Assembly (NCBI RefSeq): GCF_024498075.1
Contig: NZ_JANHOF010000017.1
Location: 1 to 64,000 of the forward strand
Direction: 5' to 3'
Source of the DNA: Paenibacillus mendelii
Lineage (GTDB): Bacteria > Bacillota > Bacilli > Paenibacillales > Paenibacillaceae
Length of the DNA: 64,000 bases
Under the pieces are notes generated by a model, which saw only the letters and a program-made list of their open reading frames with translations, was not told the origin of the DNA and made no database searches. Position 1 is the first letter of the stretch. Every line of letters begins with the position of its first letter. A program made the translations under genes and the position numbers. Below are positions 38,639 through 46,962 of the stretch, piece by piece.

Positions 38639-38817
38639 GAAATCTCTCCCTCGCGGTCTGAGTAACCCGCGCACTTCACCAAACACGATCCCCCGATAAG
38701 CGAAGCGGTCTTTCAGCAGAGGCTGAAGCCCGTGCTTGCGCTGCTCGGAGGAAGTGTGGTTAGGCATGAATCGGGTTATGGATCGTGATCATAATACAAT
38801 GGGGTTAGTAGGCCTTG

Positions 38818-38985
38818 CTAACAACCGCCTTCTTCGCCGATGGCCATCGTCGTATAGATGTCGCCGCCTTCTTCGCCAACAGCCATTGTCGTTACATCTA
38901 ATCTACCTTTTTCTTCATTGGTGAACAGTGCCTGGTTCGTACGCCTCGTCTCCAGTTCGGTAATAAACAAAACTGTTTTCTTCAC
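38818..38985 (-). CDS. Graspetide precursor peptide with two TTxxxxEE core repeats
   Basis: A 55-residue peptide, too short for ordinary gene finding. The GTG start at 38985 has AGGAGGG at the ideal distance (seven bases). A leader of about 30 residues (KKTVLFITELETRR...) is followed by TTMAVGEEGG (32-41) and TTMAIGEEGG (45-54), joined by DIY and ending in Cys55. TTxxxxEE is the core consensus of plesiocin-type (group 2) graspetides, in which an ATP-grasp ligase links the Thr hydroxyls to the Glu carboxyls to give hairpin-like bicycles. The codons of the repeats differ by silent and conservative changes (Val/Ile), which argues for selection on protein. The ligase gene lies directly downstream. 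Confidence 0.85.
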   Translation of the reverse strand: MKKTVLFITELETRRTNQALFTNEEKGRLDVTTMAVGEEGGDIYTTMAIGEEGGC

Positions 38986-39013
38986 GTGATATCCCTCCTA
39001 TAAAATTGAGAAT

Positions 39014-39050
39014 AGATTCATGCCTACCTGTATGTTTAACCAATGAATCT
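39014..39050. promoter_or_regulatory. Inverted repeat upstream of the precursor gene
   Basis: AGATTCAT and ATGAATCT flank 21 bases, centred 47 bp upstream of the GTG start of the peptide gene. It may be an operator or an RNA hairpin in its leader. Confidence 0.45.
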
Positions 39051-39064
39051 GAATTTGCATCAAT

Positions 39065-39085
39065 ATTTTACATAAATGGTAAAAT
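39065..39085. promoter_or_regulatory. 7-7-7 palindrome between precursor and peptidase genes
   Basis: ATTTTAC-N7-GTAAAAT is a perfect inverted repeat in the divergent intergenic region, spaced like a dimeric repressor or activator site. No regulator gene lies beside it. Confidence 0.5.
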
Positions 39086-39193
39086 GGTCGTGTGCTGGTA
39101 CTAGAGCATGTGCAAACTCTATCGGCAGACCTATTCGATGAACCCGTTCGGGAAGTAAAGGACCGAGGACACGGGGAAGAGGACGGCCATTAG

Positions 39194-39202
39194 TGGTATA
39201 AT
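39194..39202 (+). promoter_or_regulatory. Extended -10 promoter of the M20 peptidase gene
   Basis: TGGTATAAT is a full TGn-TATAAT extended -10, 73 bp upstream of the ATG at 39275, without a clear -35. Confidence 0.55.
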
Positions 39203-39274
39203 CGGATTAACTGGGCATTATTGCGGTAAGATATGGAATAAGCAGCACTTCACACAACTTTTAGGAGGATTCTC

Positions 39275-40630
39275 ATGGCATATGAAGCTTATTTTAAAGA
39301 GCATCGCGAAGAACATCTGGACCAGCTGAAGGAATGGATCTCGATTCCCAGCATTTCCGCACAATCCGAGCATAAGGGGGATGTGAACCGGGCAGCTGGC
39401 TGGCTGGCCGATACACTGAAGAACGCTGGACTCGAGAACGTGGAAATACACGAGACCGCGGGGCATCCCGTCGTCTATGCCGATCATCTGCATGCGCCAG
39501 GCAAGCCGACCATCCTCGTTTACGGCCATTATGACGTACAGCCGGTCGATCCCCTGCATCTGTGGGAAACGCCGCCCTTCGAGCCGGATATACGCGACAA
39601 TAAGCTGTATGCCCGGGGGGCCACGGACGATAAAGGACAGCTATTCCTGCACATCAAAGCGATAGAGGCCATTCTCCGGCAGGAGAAGTCTCTTCCGGTC
39701 AATATTAAAGTCTGCATTGAGGGGGAAGAGGAAATCTCGAGCGCGAATCTTCATCCTTTCCTGGAGGCCAATAAGGATAAGCTGGCGACCGACGCGGTGC
39801 TCATCTCCGACACCGAACTGCTCGGACCTGGCAGACCTGCGATCTGCACCGGTCTTCGAGGACTATGCTCACTCGATGTTAACGTGCGTACGGCCAACAC
39901 GGATCTCCACTCCGGTACCTACGGGGGAGGCGTTCCGAATGCCCTTCATTCACTCGTCACCCTGCTGGCTTCGCTGCATGACGAGCAGGGCCGGGTAAGC
40001 GTGGACGGTTTCTATGACGATGCTCCGGCGCTATCGGATGAGATGCGGGCCGAGCTTGCGAAGAAAGGCTTCGACGAGGAGCAGCTGAAGGCAAGGCTCG
40101 ACCTGGATGCGCTATTCGGCGAGGAAGGCTATTCGTATGTGGAACGCACCGGAGCGCGGCCGACCTTGGAGATCAACGGCATGTACGGAGGCTTCCAGGG
40201 AGAAGGAACCAAGACCGTGATTCCGGGCGAAGCCCATGCCAAGATCACCTGTCGGCTGGTCGGCCGGCAGAAGCCGCAGGACATCCTCGACAAGATCGAG
40301 CGGCATATCCGGAGCCATACGCCGGCAGGGGCGAGAGTGACTGTCGTTCAAAGGGAAAAAGGCAACCCGTTTACCATCGAGCCTTCGATTCCATTGCTGC
40401 AGAAGGCGGCCGATGCTTACGAGCAGGTGTACGGTACACGTCCGGTGTTCACGAAGGATGGCGGCTCCATTCCGATCGTTGAGGCATTCGCCCGCGAGCT
40501 GTCCGCGCCGGTTGTGCTGATGGGCTTCGGTCTTCCCACCGAAAACCTTCATGCGCCGAACGAGCATTTCCATTTGGAAAATTTCGATAAGGGACTGCTC
40601 ACCATCGTTGAATTTCTGAAGCGGATCTGA
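39275..40630 (+). CDS. M20 family metallo-dipeptidase
   Basis: A 451-residue zinc peptidase of the M20/PepV-CPG2 type. Metal-ligand motifs: VYGHYDVQPVD (His and Asp), GATDDKGQ, EGEEEISS (catalytic Glu pair) and a C-terminal ENLHAPNEHF. The lid domain lies at ~190-330 (LHSGTYGGGVPNALH). No signal peptide, so it acts in the cytosol on short peptides. TTAGGAGG precedes the ATG. It is divergent from the graspetide genes with 289 bp between; a link to leader-peptide breakdown is possible but unproven. A terminator follows. Confidence 0.92.
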   Translation: MAYEAYFKEHREEHLDQLKEWISIPSISAQSEHKGDVNRAAGWLADTLKNAGLENVEIHETAGHPVVYADHLHAPGKPTILVYGHYDVQPVDPLHLWETPPFEPDIRDNKLYARGATDDKGQLFLHIKAIEAILRQEKSLPVNIKVCIEGEEEISSANLHPFLEANKDKLATDAVLISDTELLGPGRPAICTGLRGLCSLDVNVRTANTDLHSGTYGGGVPNALHSLVTLLASLHDEQGRVSVDGFYDDAPALSDEMRAELAKKGFDEEQLKARLDLDALFGEEGYSYVERTGARPTLEINGMYGGFQGEGTKTVIPGEAHAKITCRLVGRQKPQDILDKIERHIRSHTPAGARVTVVQREKGNPFTIEPSIPLLQKAADAYEQVYGTRPVFTKDGGSIPIVEAFARELSAPVVLMGFGLPTENLHAPNEHFHLENFDKGLLTIVEFLKRI

Positions 40631-40707
40631 TGCGAAAGGCACCGATGGCACGGCTGCTTCTACCAGATGACAGCAGCTGGCGTTCATAGAACACCTTGTG
40701 GTTATAT

Positions 40708-40744
40708 AGCGGTTGAACAGGTGGAACTGTTCAGCCGCTTTTTC
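40708..40744 (+). terminator. Terminator of the peptidase gene
   Basis: AGCGGTTGAACAG pairs with CTGTTCAGCCGCT (one G-U) across six bases, followed by TTTTT. Confidence 0.9.
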
Positions 40745-40929
40745 TATGGGTCTGCAGCGAAGCAAATTGCGGAAGGCAGCAGCCAACCGTCCTCACTGCG
40801 ACTCCTCGAATGCTGTCGTATTTTAAAACAAAAATAAAGCGGAATCATGTTTCAGAAAACATTCAGGCGCTGCCTATAGACTAGTCCAAGAAGACTAAAC
40901 ACTTCTTGTGATTGTCATGAACGAAGCTG

Positions 40930-40989
40930 GTTATCGCCCCGTGAAGGGGATAGCTGCAAGTGCCTCGCTCTAAGGGTGATAGCTTGCAG
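40930..40989 (+). other. Hairpin-rich leader upstream of the sensor kinase
   Basis: In the 412-bp gap before 41044: TATC-G-CCCC pairs with GGGGATA (loop GTGAA), and directly after it CTGCAAG (40954-40960) pairs with CTTGCAG (40983-40989). It could be a structured leader RNA; it matches no riboswitch I can name. No T run follows. The rest of the gap shows no gene. Confidence 0.35.
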
Positions 40990-41043
40990 AAGTCAGATTT
41001 CATATAATGAATATACCTGAATGGGAAAGCGGGACTGCGGTAA

Positions 41044-43314
41044 TTGATAAATCGGCTTCGTCTAATGAACGGACGAATACTATATGGGCTTATGGTACCT
41101 GTACTGCTTATCGCACTGCTTATTCCCTTGGCGGGAATGAGCAGTTCTACCGGTAACTGCGTCAGCAGCAGTCCGGGTGTGATCGATCTGCGAGGCTGCC
41201 AGAATCGCGATCAAGGGGTATGGAAGCTTGACGGGCAGTGGGAATTTTATTGGCAAGAGCTGCTTGTACCCGGAGACTTTGAATCACCTGATGGGGGGAG
41301 CGCAAGCGCTATACGCTATATGGAGGTTCCCTCGCAGTGGCCGATGTTCGTGCAGAGGGAGGGAGTCGGGCGACTTGGCTACGCGACATACCGGGTGCGT
41401 CTGCTTCTGCCGGAGAAGCGGCATGACTACTCGTTGAAGGTTACGAATATCCGCAGCTCCAGCCGATTGTTCGTCGATGGGAAGCTGCTCGGCTCCAGCG
41501 GTTCGCCCGGTAATTCCGCTGCTTCCACGGAGGCGGGCAACAATCCCTATCAAGTATCGTTCTCCGGAGATGGCGGCGAGGCTGAGCTCGTGATCCAGAC
41601 AGCTAACTACACCTATTGGAGCAGCGGCATCTCGGAATCGATCTATCTCGGTGACCCGGTGGACATTAACGGCTTAACGAAGCGAAACGAAACGTATGAT
41701 ATTGCCATTATGAGCAGCATGGCCATCATGGCTCTATATTTCTTGGGGCAAGGACTGCAGCGCAATCCAAACCGCGCATTCTTATATCTGGCGCTGCTCT
41801 GCGCGGCAGGGGCGGTTTATCTCGCTACGCACAGCGAGAAGCTGTTGTACGATTACATACCGAGCCTGTCCTATGAATGGTTTACGCGCATTCAAGGCGT
41901 TTCAACCGTGGCGGGTCAATTAGCGCTGGCAGGGTATACGTATCATTTGATGCCAACCCGTTATTCATCATTCGTCTTTCGGTATATGGCGTTCTTCGCG
42001 TGTTTGTTCTCGATTCTGTGTCTAGCCGTGGATGTGCGAACGTACTCGCTGCTTGTTCCGCTTACGCTTATTCACACGATCACCGTCAGCCTGTCAGGCT
42101 TGCTTGCTATGATTCGGACGATCATAGCCCGGATGCCGGGGTCGGCATACTTATTCCTCGCCATGCTGAGCTTGGTGGCATTCATCGTCGTGCTTACCGC
42201 TAATATGGGATGGGAGAAGCCGGTCTACGCCCATCCGCCTATAGCGTTTCCTGTATTCCTGCTCTGTCTGGGCCTATATTTATCCGCTCAAGCGAATCAT
42301 GCCTACTGGACGATTCGCAAGCTGTCGGAGGAGTTGAATCAGAAGGATAAGGATAAGGATGAATTCCTCCATCGAACCTCCCATGAGCTCCGCACGCCGC
42401 TGCAGGCGATCGCGCATATCTCACGGGCGATGACCGATGGCTTCGGCGGACGGTTGAACGATAGGCACAAGGAGGATGCGGCATTAATTGAGCAAACCGC
42501 GAATCGCTTATCGATCCTTGTGAACGATATTGTGGATTACGAACGGATGAAGAGCGGGATCATCCATCTGGATTTGAAGACGATTCAGCTGGCTCGGTTC
42601 ATCGACGTCGTACTTGAGGTTATTCAGCACTTGAACCTCAGCGGGCGCGTCCAGCTCTACAACGGGGTCGATCCGCATCTGCTTGCCACAGCCGACGAGA
42701 ACAGATTGACTCAAATTATGTTCAGCTTGGTTGAGAACGCGTTGAAGCATACCGAGGAGGGCAGTGTGACGATATCCGCAGAAGAGATTAGCGGGCGGAT
42801 ATTCATAACGGTTGCCGATACGGGTGATGGAATCTCGGACGAGAAGATGAACATGCTCTTCCGGGATTATGAACAGCTCGCGCCTCATCAGAGGACCGGG
42901 ACGAATGGTCTTGGATTGCCGTTTAGCAGGCTGCTGGTCCAATTGCATGGCGGCGAGCTCCGCGTTCAGTCCGAGCCTGGAAGCGGAAGCCGCTTTACGT
43001 TCTCGATCTCCGGATCCACGGCGAATGCAAGAAGCTTGGAATCGTCCGTGTATCCGCTGGGAAGCGCGAAGGAGATCGCGGTATCCATGGAGCAGGTTGA
43101 TTTCCCTTCCGATGAGACCGGCGGTGCATGCCAGGATCATGCAGATGACTCTGCTCCAAGCGGGAGGTCCTATCGGATTCTGATCATTGACGATTACGTC
43201 AACGCCAGGGCTCTTATGAATGTGTTGGCCGTTGAGGGCTACGAAACGGTATGCGCCCGAAACGGCGAAGAGGCCATGGCTCTGCTTGGAGACGGAGGCA
43301 CCTTTGATCTATGA
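41044..43314 (+). CDS. Hybrid sensor histidine kinase (7TMR-DISM), stopped inside its receiver domain
   Basis: A 756-residue membrane kinase. A signal/TM start is followed by an outside 7TMR-DISM extracellular-like sensor domain (~45-215) and seven TM helices (~220-420). HisKA has SHELRTPLQ with the phosphoacceptor His447. HATPase_c shows VENALKHTEEG, ADTGDGIS and NGLGLPFSRLLVQLHGG. A receiver domain starts at ~709 (YRILIIDDYVNAR) but ends after 48 residues at TGA 43312, right before the phosphoacceptor Asp would come. The same frame goes on as the tail of another kinase ATPase domain (43315-43584). The TTG start at 41044 has a weak ribosome site. The kinase core may be active, the receiver cannot be. 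Confidence 0.85.
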   Translation: MINRLRLMNGRILYGLMVPVLLIALLIPLAGMSSSTGNCVSSSPGVIDLRGCQNRDQGVWKLDGQWEFYWQELLVPGDFESPDGGSASAIRYMEVPSQWPMFVQREGVGRLGYATYRVRLLLPEKRHDYSLKVTNIRSSSRLFVDGKLLGSSGSPGNSAASTEAGNNPYQVSFSGDGGEAELVIQTANYTYWSSGISESIYLGDPVDINGLTKRNETYDIAIMSSMAIMALYFLGQGLQRNPNRAFLYLALLCAAGAVYLATHSEKLLYDYIPSLSYEWFTRIQGVSTVAGQLALAGYTYHLMPTRYSSFVFRYMAFFACLFSILCLAVDVRTYSLLVPLTLIHTITVSLSGLLAMIRTIIARMPGSAYLFLAMLSLVAFIVVLTANMGWEKPVYAHPPIAFPVFLLCLGLYLSAQANHAYWTIRKLSEELNQKDKDKDEFLHRTSHELRTPLQAIAHISRAMTDGFGGRLNDRHKEDAALIEQTANRLSILVNDIVDYERMKSGIIHLDLKTIQLARFIDVVLEVIQHLNLSGRVQLYNGVDPHLLATADENRLTQIMFSLVENALKHTEEGSVTISAEEISGRIFITVADTGDGISDEKMNMLFRDYEQLAPHQRTGTNGLGLPFSRLLVQLHGGELRVQSEPGSGSRFTFSISGSTANARSLESSVYPLGSAKEIAVSMEQVDFPSDETGGACQDHADDSAPSGRSYRILIIDDYVNARALMNVLAVEGYETVCARNGEEAMALLGDGGTFDL

Positions 43315-43584
43315 CTGCTAATCGTAAGGGCATCCGGTGAGGCGATCGAAATCGTCGTGAGCGATGACGGTGTCGGGATGTACAAGGAGCAGATTGACAC
43401 ATGGTCCAGAACCTTCGAAATCCCCGATCGAGGAGCGGGAAGCGGCATTGGTCTGAGTAATGTTAATCGGAGGCTTATCCGCCAATTCGGAGAAACCTTG
43501 CGAATAGCCGCACGTCCCGGAGGGGGAACGGTCGTAACCATGCCCATACCTATTCTGCATGAGGAGGATCACGGGCAACGATGA
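43315..43584 (+). pseudogene. Orphaned C-terminal fragment of a histidine-kinase ATPase domain
   Basis: In the same frame as the kinase before it, directly after TGA 43312-43314, the sequence reads RASGEAIEIVVSDDGVGM (G1 box), then GAGSGIGLSNVNRRLIRQFG (G2 box), then GGGTVVTMPIPI. This is the last third of a LytS/YesM-type HATPase_c domain, without its H-box or N-box. It is best read as the far end of a once longer hybrid kinase whose middle was deleted. A GTG at 43357 could restart a 75-residue piece. It overlaps the response-regulator start by four bases (ATGA). Confidence 0.8.
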
Positions 43585-44696
43585 AGTGTAGGGCAATCGT
43601 CGTAGACGACGAACGTCCCGCCTTGGAGGAACTCATGGAGCTGCTGGACGCAGCAGAGCCAATTGGGCGTGTGGACGGATTCACACGAGCGCAGGAAGCG
43701 CTCGATTATATGGCTGAGACTGAAACCAATGTCGATATCGTCTTTCTGGATATTCAAATGCCAGGGGTGAACGGGCTGCAGATGGCAGAGAAGCTCACCC
43801 AGTTATCGCCGGATACCGACGTCGTGTTCGTGACGGCGTATGAACAATATGCGCTGACCGCATTCGAGCTAAGCGCCGTCGACTATCTGCTGAAGCCGGT
43901 TGATCCGCAACGTCTGAGCCGAACGCTGGAACGCATCCGGAAGCGAAGAAAGCTGCAGGTCACGGCTGTGGACTCTCCGGAGGTGCACCATGCCGAAATT
44001 CGCTGCTTGGGTCCTCTCCGGTTAACGGGACAATCGGGTAAAGTGAAATGGAAGACGGCAAAGGCGGCCGAGATGCTCGCTTATTTGTACCTCAACCGGG
44101 AAGTAAGCCCTGATCGGCTGGCGCATGATCTGTTTCCACACTTGGAGTACGAGAATGCCAGAACATATGTCCATACCTGCATCTATCAACTGCGCAAAAG
44201 TCTGGCCCAGGTATCGCTGTCCGAACGAATATCGGTTGTGCTGGATCATAAGATGTATTGTTTACGCTTGGATGGTGTCGCAAGCGACTTGCAGCGGTTC
44301 GAGTCGACAGGCGGCATGGCGGAGATAAGCAAGGAAGAAATACTCGAGGCGTTGGCACTCTATGAAGGGGAGCTGTTCGAAGGAATCGACTCACTCTGGG
44401 TTATGGCTCGAAGAGAAAGCGTCGGCAGACATTATATGCGCATGGCCGTTAAGCTTATGGACCTGTATGCCGCAGAGGGCAGCGCGGCAGAAGCGCTGGA
44501 TCAGGCAAGGAGGCTGAATTTGCGGGATCCGCTCGATGAAGATATCGGTCTTCGGGTCATCGAATACTATGTATTACTCGGACAGAAGCAGCAAGCCAAA
44601 GATTTCTTCAAGCAGTTTCAGGATCATTACCGGCAAGAGCTGGACAGTGAGCTGTCGCCTTCCACCCTCGTCCGCTGCCACAAGCTGCTGGACTGA
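43581..44696 (+). CDS. Response regulator with SARP/BTAD-type output domain
   Basis: A 371-residue cytosolic regulator. The REC domain (1-~120) has VVDDER, the phosphoacceptor Asp57 in FLDIQMPG, and LLKPVD. An OmpR-like wHTH follows (~140-215; LAYLYLNREVSPDRLAHDLFP), then a bacterial transcriptional activation (BTAD) helical domain (~225-371; ALYEGELFEGIDSLWV), as in SARP regulators. The start ATG overlaps the stop of the kinase fragment (ATGA), so it was translationally coupled to the intact kinase. Target genes are unknown. Confidence 0.9.
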   Translation: MKCRAIVVDDERPALEELMELLDAAEPIGRVDGFTRAQEALDYMAETETNVDIVFLDIQMPGVNGLQMAEKLTQLSPDTDVVFVTAYEQYALTAFELSAVDYLLKPVDPQRLSRTLERIRKRRKLQVTAVDSPEVHHAEIRCLGPLRLTGQSGKVKWKTAKAAEMLAYLYLNREVSPDRLAHDLFPHLEYENARTYVHTCIYQLRKSLAQVSLSERISVVLDHKMYCLRLDGVASDLQRFESTGGMAEISKEEILEALALYEGELFEGIDSLWVMARRESVGRHYMRMAVKLMDLYAAEGSAAEALDQARRLNLRDPLDEDIGLRVIEYYVLLGQKQQAKDFFKQFQDHYRQELDSELSPSTLVRCHKLLD

Positions 44697-44728
44697 CCGC
44701 CGGTTGCCCTTGCATATGAACAAGCATT

Positions 44729-44769
44729 GAACCGGTAACGTCCGCCAAGACGTTTACTGGTTTTCTTTC
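44729..44769 (+). terminator. Terminator after the response regulator
   Basis: AACCGGTAACGTC pairs with GACGTTTACTGGTT (one bulge), then TTCTTTC. Confidence 0.8.
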
Positions 44770-44860
44770 AAAGAATACAATGAACATCTTTAATCTGGGT
44801 AATATATGGAGAGTGAGCGGTAATTTGGTTTAGATTATAGCAGAAATGAGGGATCGAACG

Positions 44861-45688
44861 ATGACATTGACGCCGGAGCAGCGGATTACGTTACATGGGT
44901 TCAATAACCTGACGAAATCATTAAGCTTCAATATGTATGATATTTGCTACACCAAGACAAAGGAAGAACGCGAGGCATATATTGCTTATATTGATGAACA
45001 ATACAATTCGGACAGGCTGAAGCGGATTCTGCAGACTGTAACGAATATTATTGGTGCGCATGTGCTGAACATCGCTCAGCAGGATTATGTGCCGCAGGGT
45101 GCAAGCGTAACACTGCTTATCTCGGAGGGGCCGGTGGTCGAGGTTCCGACGGAATCCTACGACGAGTCTCCAGGGCCGCTGCCCGACTCGGTCGTTATGC
45201 AGCTGGACAAGAGTCATATCACCGTTCATACGTATCCGGAATATCACCCGGACGAGGGGATCAGCACCTTTCGGGCGGATATCGACGTCTCAACCTGCGG
45301 TGAAATTTCACCGCTGAAGGCGTTGAACTATTTGATTCATTCGTTCGATACCGATATCATGACGCTGGACTACCGCGTGCGGGGGTTCACGAGAGATATT
45401 CATGGCCATAAGCTGTTCATCGATCATGACATCAGCTCGATCCAGAATTATATTCCCGATGAAATCAAAACCCAGTACGACATGATCGACGTGAACGTCT
45501 ACCAGGAGAATATCTTTCACACCAAGTGCAAGCTGCGTCAATTCGATCTCAACAACTATTTGTTCGGGTATACGAAGGACAAGCTGGAGCCGGGTGAGGA
45601 GCAGGAAATTACAGAGCAGCTGAAAACAGAGATGGATGAAATTTTCTACGGCAAAAATATAAACCGTACCTCGCTGCAGACGGAATAG
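44861..45688 (+). CDS. speD: S-adenosylmethionine decarboxylase proenzyme (E. coli-type SpeD)
   Basis: A 275-residue pyruvoyl-dependent enzyme that makes decarboxylated SAM for spermidine synthesis. The self-cleavage site is Lys117-Ser118-His119 in [16 protein letters not shown]; Ser118 becomes the pyruvoyl group. [19 protein letters not shown] and [10 protein letters not shown] are typical of the long Gram-negative-type SpeD rather than the short Bacillus SpeH form. The start at 44861 has GAGGGA seven bases upstream; the in-frame ATG at 44846 overlaps it. Stands alone; no spermidine synthase gene nearby. Confidence 0.95.
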   Translation: MTLTPEQRITLHGFNNLTKSLSFNMYDICYTKTKEEREAYIAYIDEQYNSDRLKRILQTVTNIIGAHVLNIAQQDYVPQGASVTLLISEGPVVEVPTESYDESPGPLPDSVVMQLDKSHITVHTYPEYHPDEGISTFRADIDVSTCGEISPLKALNYLIHSFDTDIMTLDYRVRGFTRDIHGHKLFIDHDISSIQNYIPDEIKTQYDMIDVNVYQENIFHTKCKLRQFDLNNYLFGYTKDKLEPGEEQEITEQLKTEMDEIFYGKNINRTSLQTE

Positions 45689-45719
45689 CGGCGGAGTCTG
45701 CCGCCCAGCAGCTTGCGGG

Positions 45720-45751
45720 CAAGCCTTGAACCCGATACGGTCCAAGGCTTG
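45720..45751. terminator. Inverted repeat between convergent genes
   Basis: CAAGCCTTG pairs with CAAGGCTTG across 14 bases, between speD and the minus-strand AraC gene. No T run; possible weak bidirectional terminator. Confidence 0.4.
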
Positions 45752-45801
45752 TTGGCGCTGCCGTCTTGGCGTATGGGACAAGGATAGCCCCCTGCCCCAA
45801 T

Positions 45802-46677
45802 TTATTGGATAATCCGAAGCTTGCCGACGAATTCTTTGGGCGTGCATCCGTTATAGCGTTTGAACAGCTTGTAGAAGTGGGCCATGTTAAAGATACCGAC
45901 GCCGTCTGCGACTTGAGCGATATTCCAGCTTACCGTGAGCAGCAGGCGCTCGGCTTTCTTGATCCGCTTCTGATTCACGTATTCGGTGAAGGAGACGCCC
46001 ATCGTCTTTTTGAAAAATTTAGAGAAATACGAGTAGCTCATGTGAGCCAAATTGCTCACATCCTGAAGCTCAATCCGGTCATCGAGATGCTCGTCCACAT
46101 ACGCAAGGACAGGCAGCAGAAGCTGGACCTCGGCGGCATCCTGCCGCTCTAAGGTGCCGAGCGTATCGCCGCGCAGCAGCGTCAGCATGAGCTTTTTCAT
46201 AAGCATGCTGGTTGCGATCTCGTAGCCTTTGGGTTTCTCGTGCATTTCTCTGTAAATACCGGCAAAAATACGGCTGATGCGGGCTTTGACCTCTTCGTTG
46301 GCTTCCAAGACATAATTGAGACAGTCCAGCGGCTGATCGATCTCCATGAACATTCGGAAGTACATCTGCATGGCAGGGTCGAAGTATGCCGCAAATTCGA
46401 CATGCAGCACATAGTAGACAAGCTCCTCTTCCCCTATTTTGCGGCTAAAATGAAGCTGAGACGATCCGATCACGCAGCTATCGCCGGCCTTCAAGTGAAA
46501 CACATGGTCCTTTGTATGGATATCGAGCTGACCGCGCTCGATCAGGATGAACTCGACCGGTTTATGGTAATGCCAGATCCAATCGATCGGATACTCGATT
46601 CCCTTGTTAACGAGCTGCCAAATTTTCACGCATAGGATGGGATTCTGGTACTCAATCGGCTCTTGGTAAACGTCCAC
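45802..46677 (-). CDS. AraC-family regulator with cupin sensor domain
   Basis: A 291-residue cytosolic activator. The N-terminal cupin/AraC-binding domain (~20-110; HYHKPVEFILIERGQL, HLKAGDSCVIG) binds a small ligand, usually a sugar. The C-terminal double HTH (~190-288) has LQDVSNLAHMSYSYFSKFFKK followed by TMGVSFTEYVNQKRIKKA and FYKLFKRYNGCTPKEF. It is divergent from the secreted glycosidase gene at 46963, which it may control. It precedes a sugar import/sulfatase locus and is the first of two AraC-type regulators there. Confidence 0.9.
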   Translation of the reverse strand: MDVYQEPIEYQNPILCVKIWQLVNKGIEYPIDWIWHYHKPVEFILIERGQLDIHTKDHVFHLKAGDSCVIGSSQLHFSRKIGEEELVYYVLHVEFAAYFDPAMQMYFRMFMEIDQPLDCLNYVLEANEEVKARISRIFAGIYREMHEKPKGYEIATSMLMKKLMLTLLRGDTLGTLERQDAAEVQLLLPVLAYVDEHLDDRIELQDVSNLAHMSYSYFSKFFKKTMGVSFTEYVNQKRIKKAERLLLTVSWNIAQVADGVGIFNMAHFYKLFKRYNGCTPKEFVGKLRIIQ

Positions 46678-46872
46678 GTCGCAATCTCTCCATTATGTTA
46701 AGTTATCAATAAGGGATATAAATATGATGAACGGCAAGTGAACCATTGGAGTTTCTATCGTTATTATACACGATGAAGAGGCAGGCAGAATATACGGTCA
46801 GCGATGAGAAAACGGCATGATGATGTGCAAAAGTAAGCAATATGCTGTAACGAATTGAATCGAAGGGTGTTG

Positions 46873-46878
46873 TATAAT
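46873..46878 (+). promoter_or_regulatory. -10 box of the secreted glycosidase gene
   Basis: A perfect TATAAT, 90 bp upstream of the start at 46963. No -35 at the usual distance, which suits an activator-dependent promoter. Confidence 0.45.
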
Positions 46879-46931
46879 TCAGGTAAAGGAGGACAATCGA
46901 GGGAATGAACTCAGTTCTTGTTCTCTCCAAA

Positions 46932-46945
46932 TGTAAACGCTACCA
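46932..46945 (+). promoter_or_regulatory. cre site (CcpA operator)
   Basis: TGTAAACGCTACCA fits the cre consensus TGWAARCGYTWNCW at every position. It lies about 55 bp after the -10 box and 17 bp before the ATG, a place where CcpA would block elongation. Confidence 0.8.
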
Positions 46946-46962
46946 TTACATGGAGGTGGATG

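Noticed and set aside
38736-38924. 62-codon plus-strand frame opposite the graspetide precursor
   Set aside because: Antisense to the better supported peptide gene; Arg/Leu-rich chance composition and no ribosome site.
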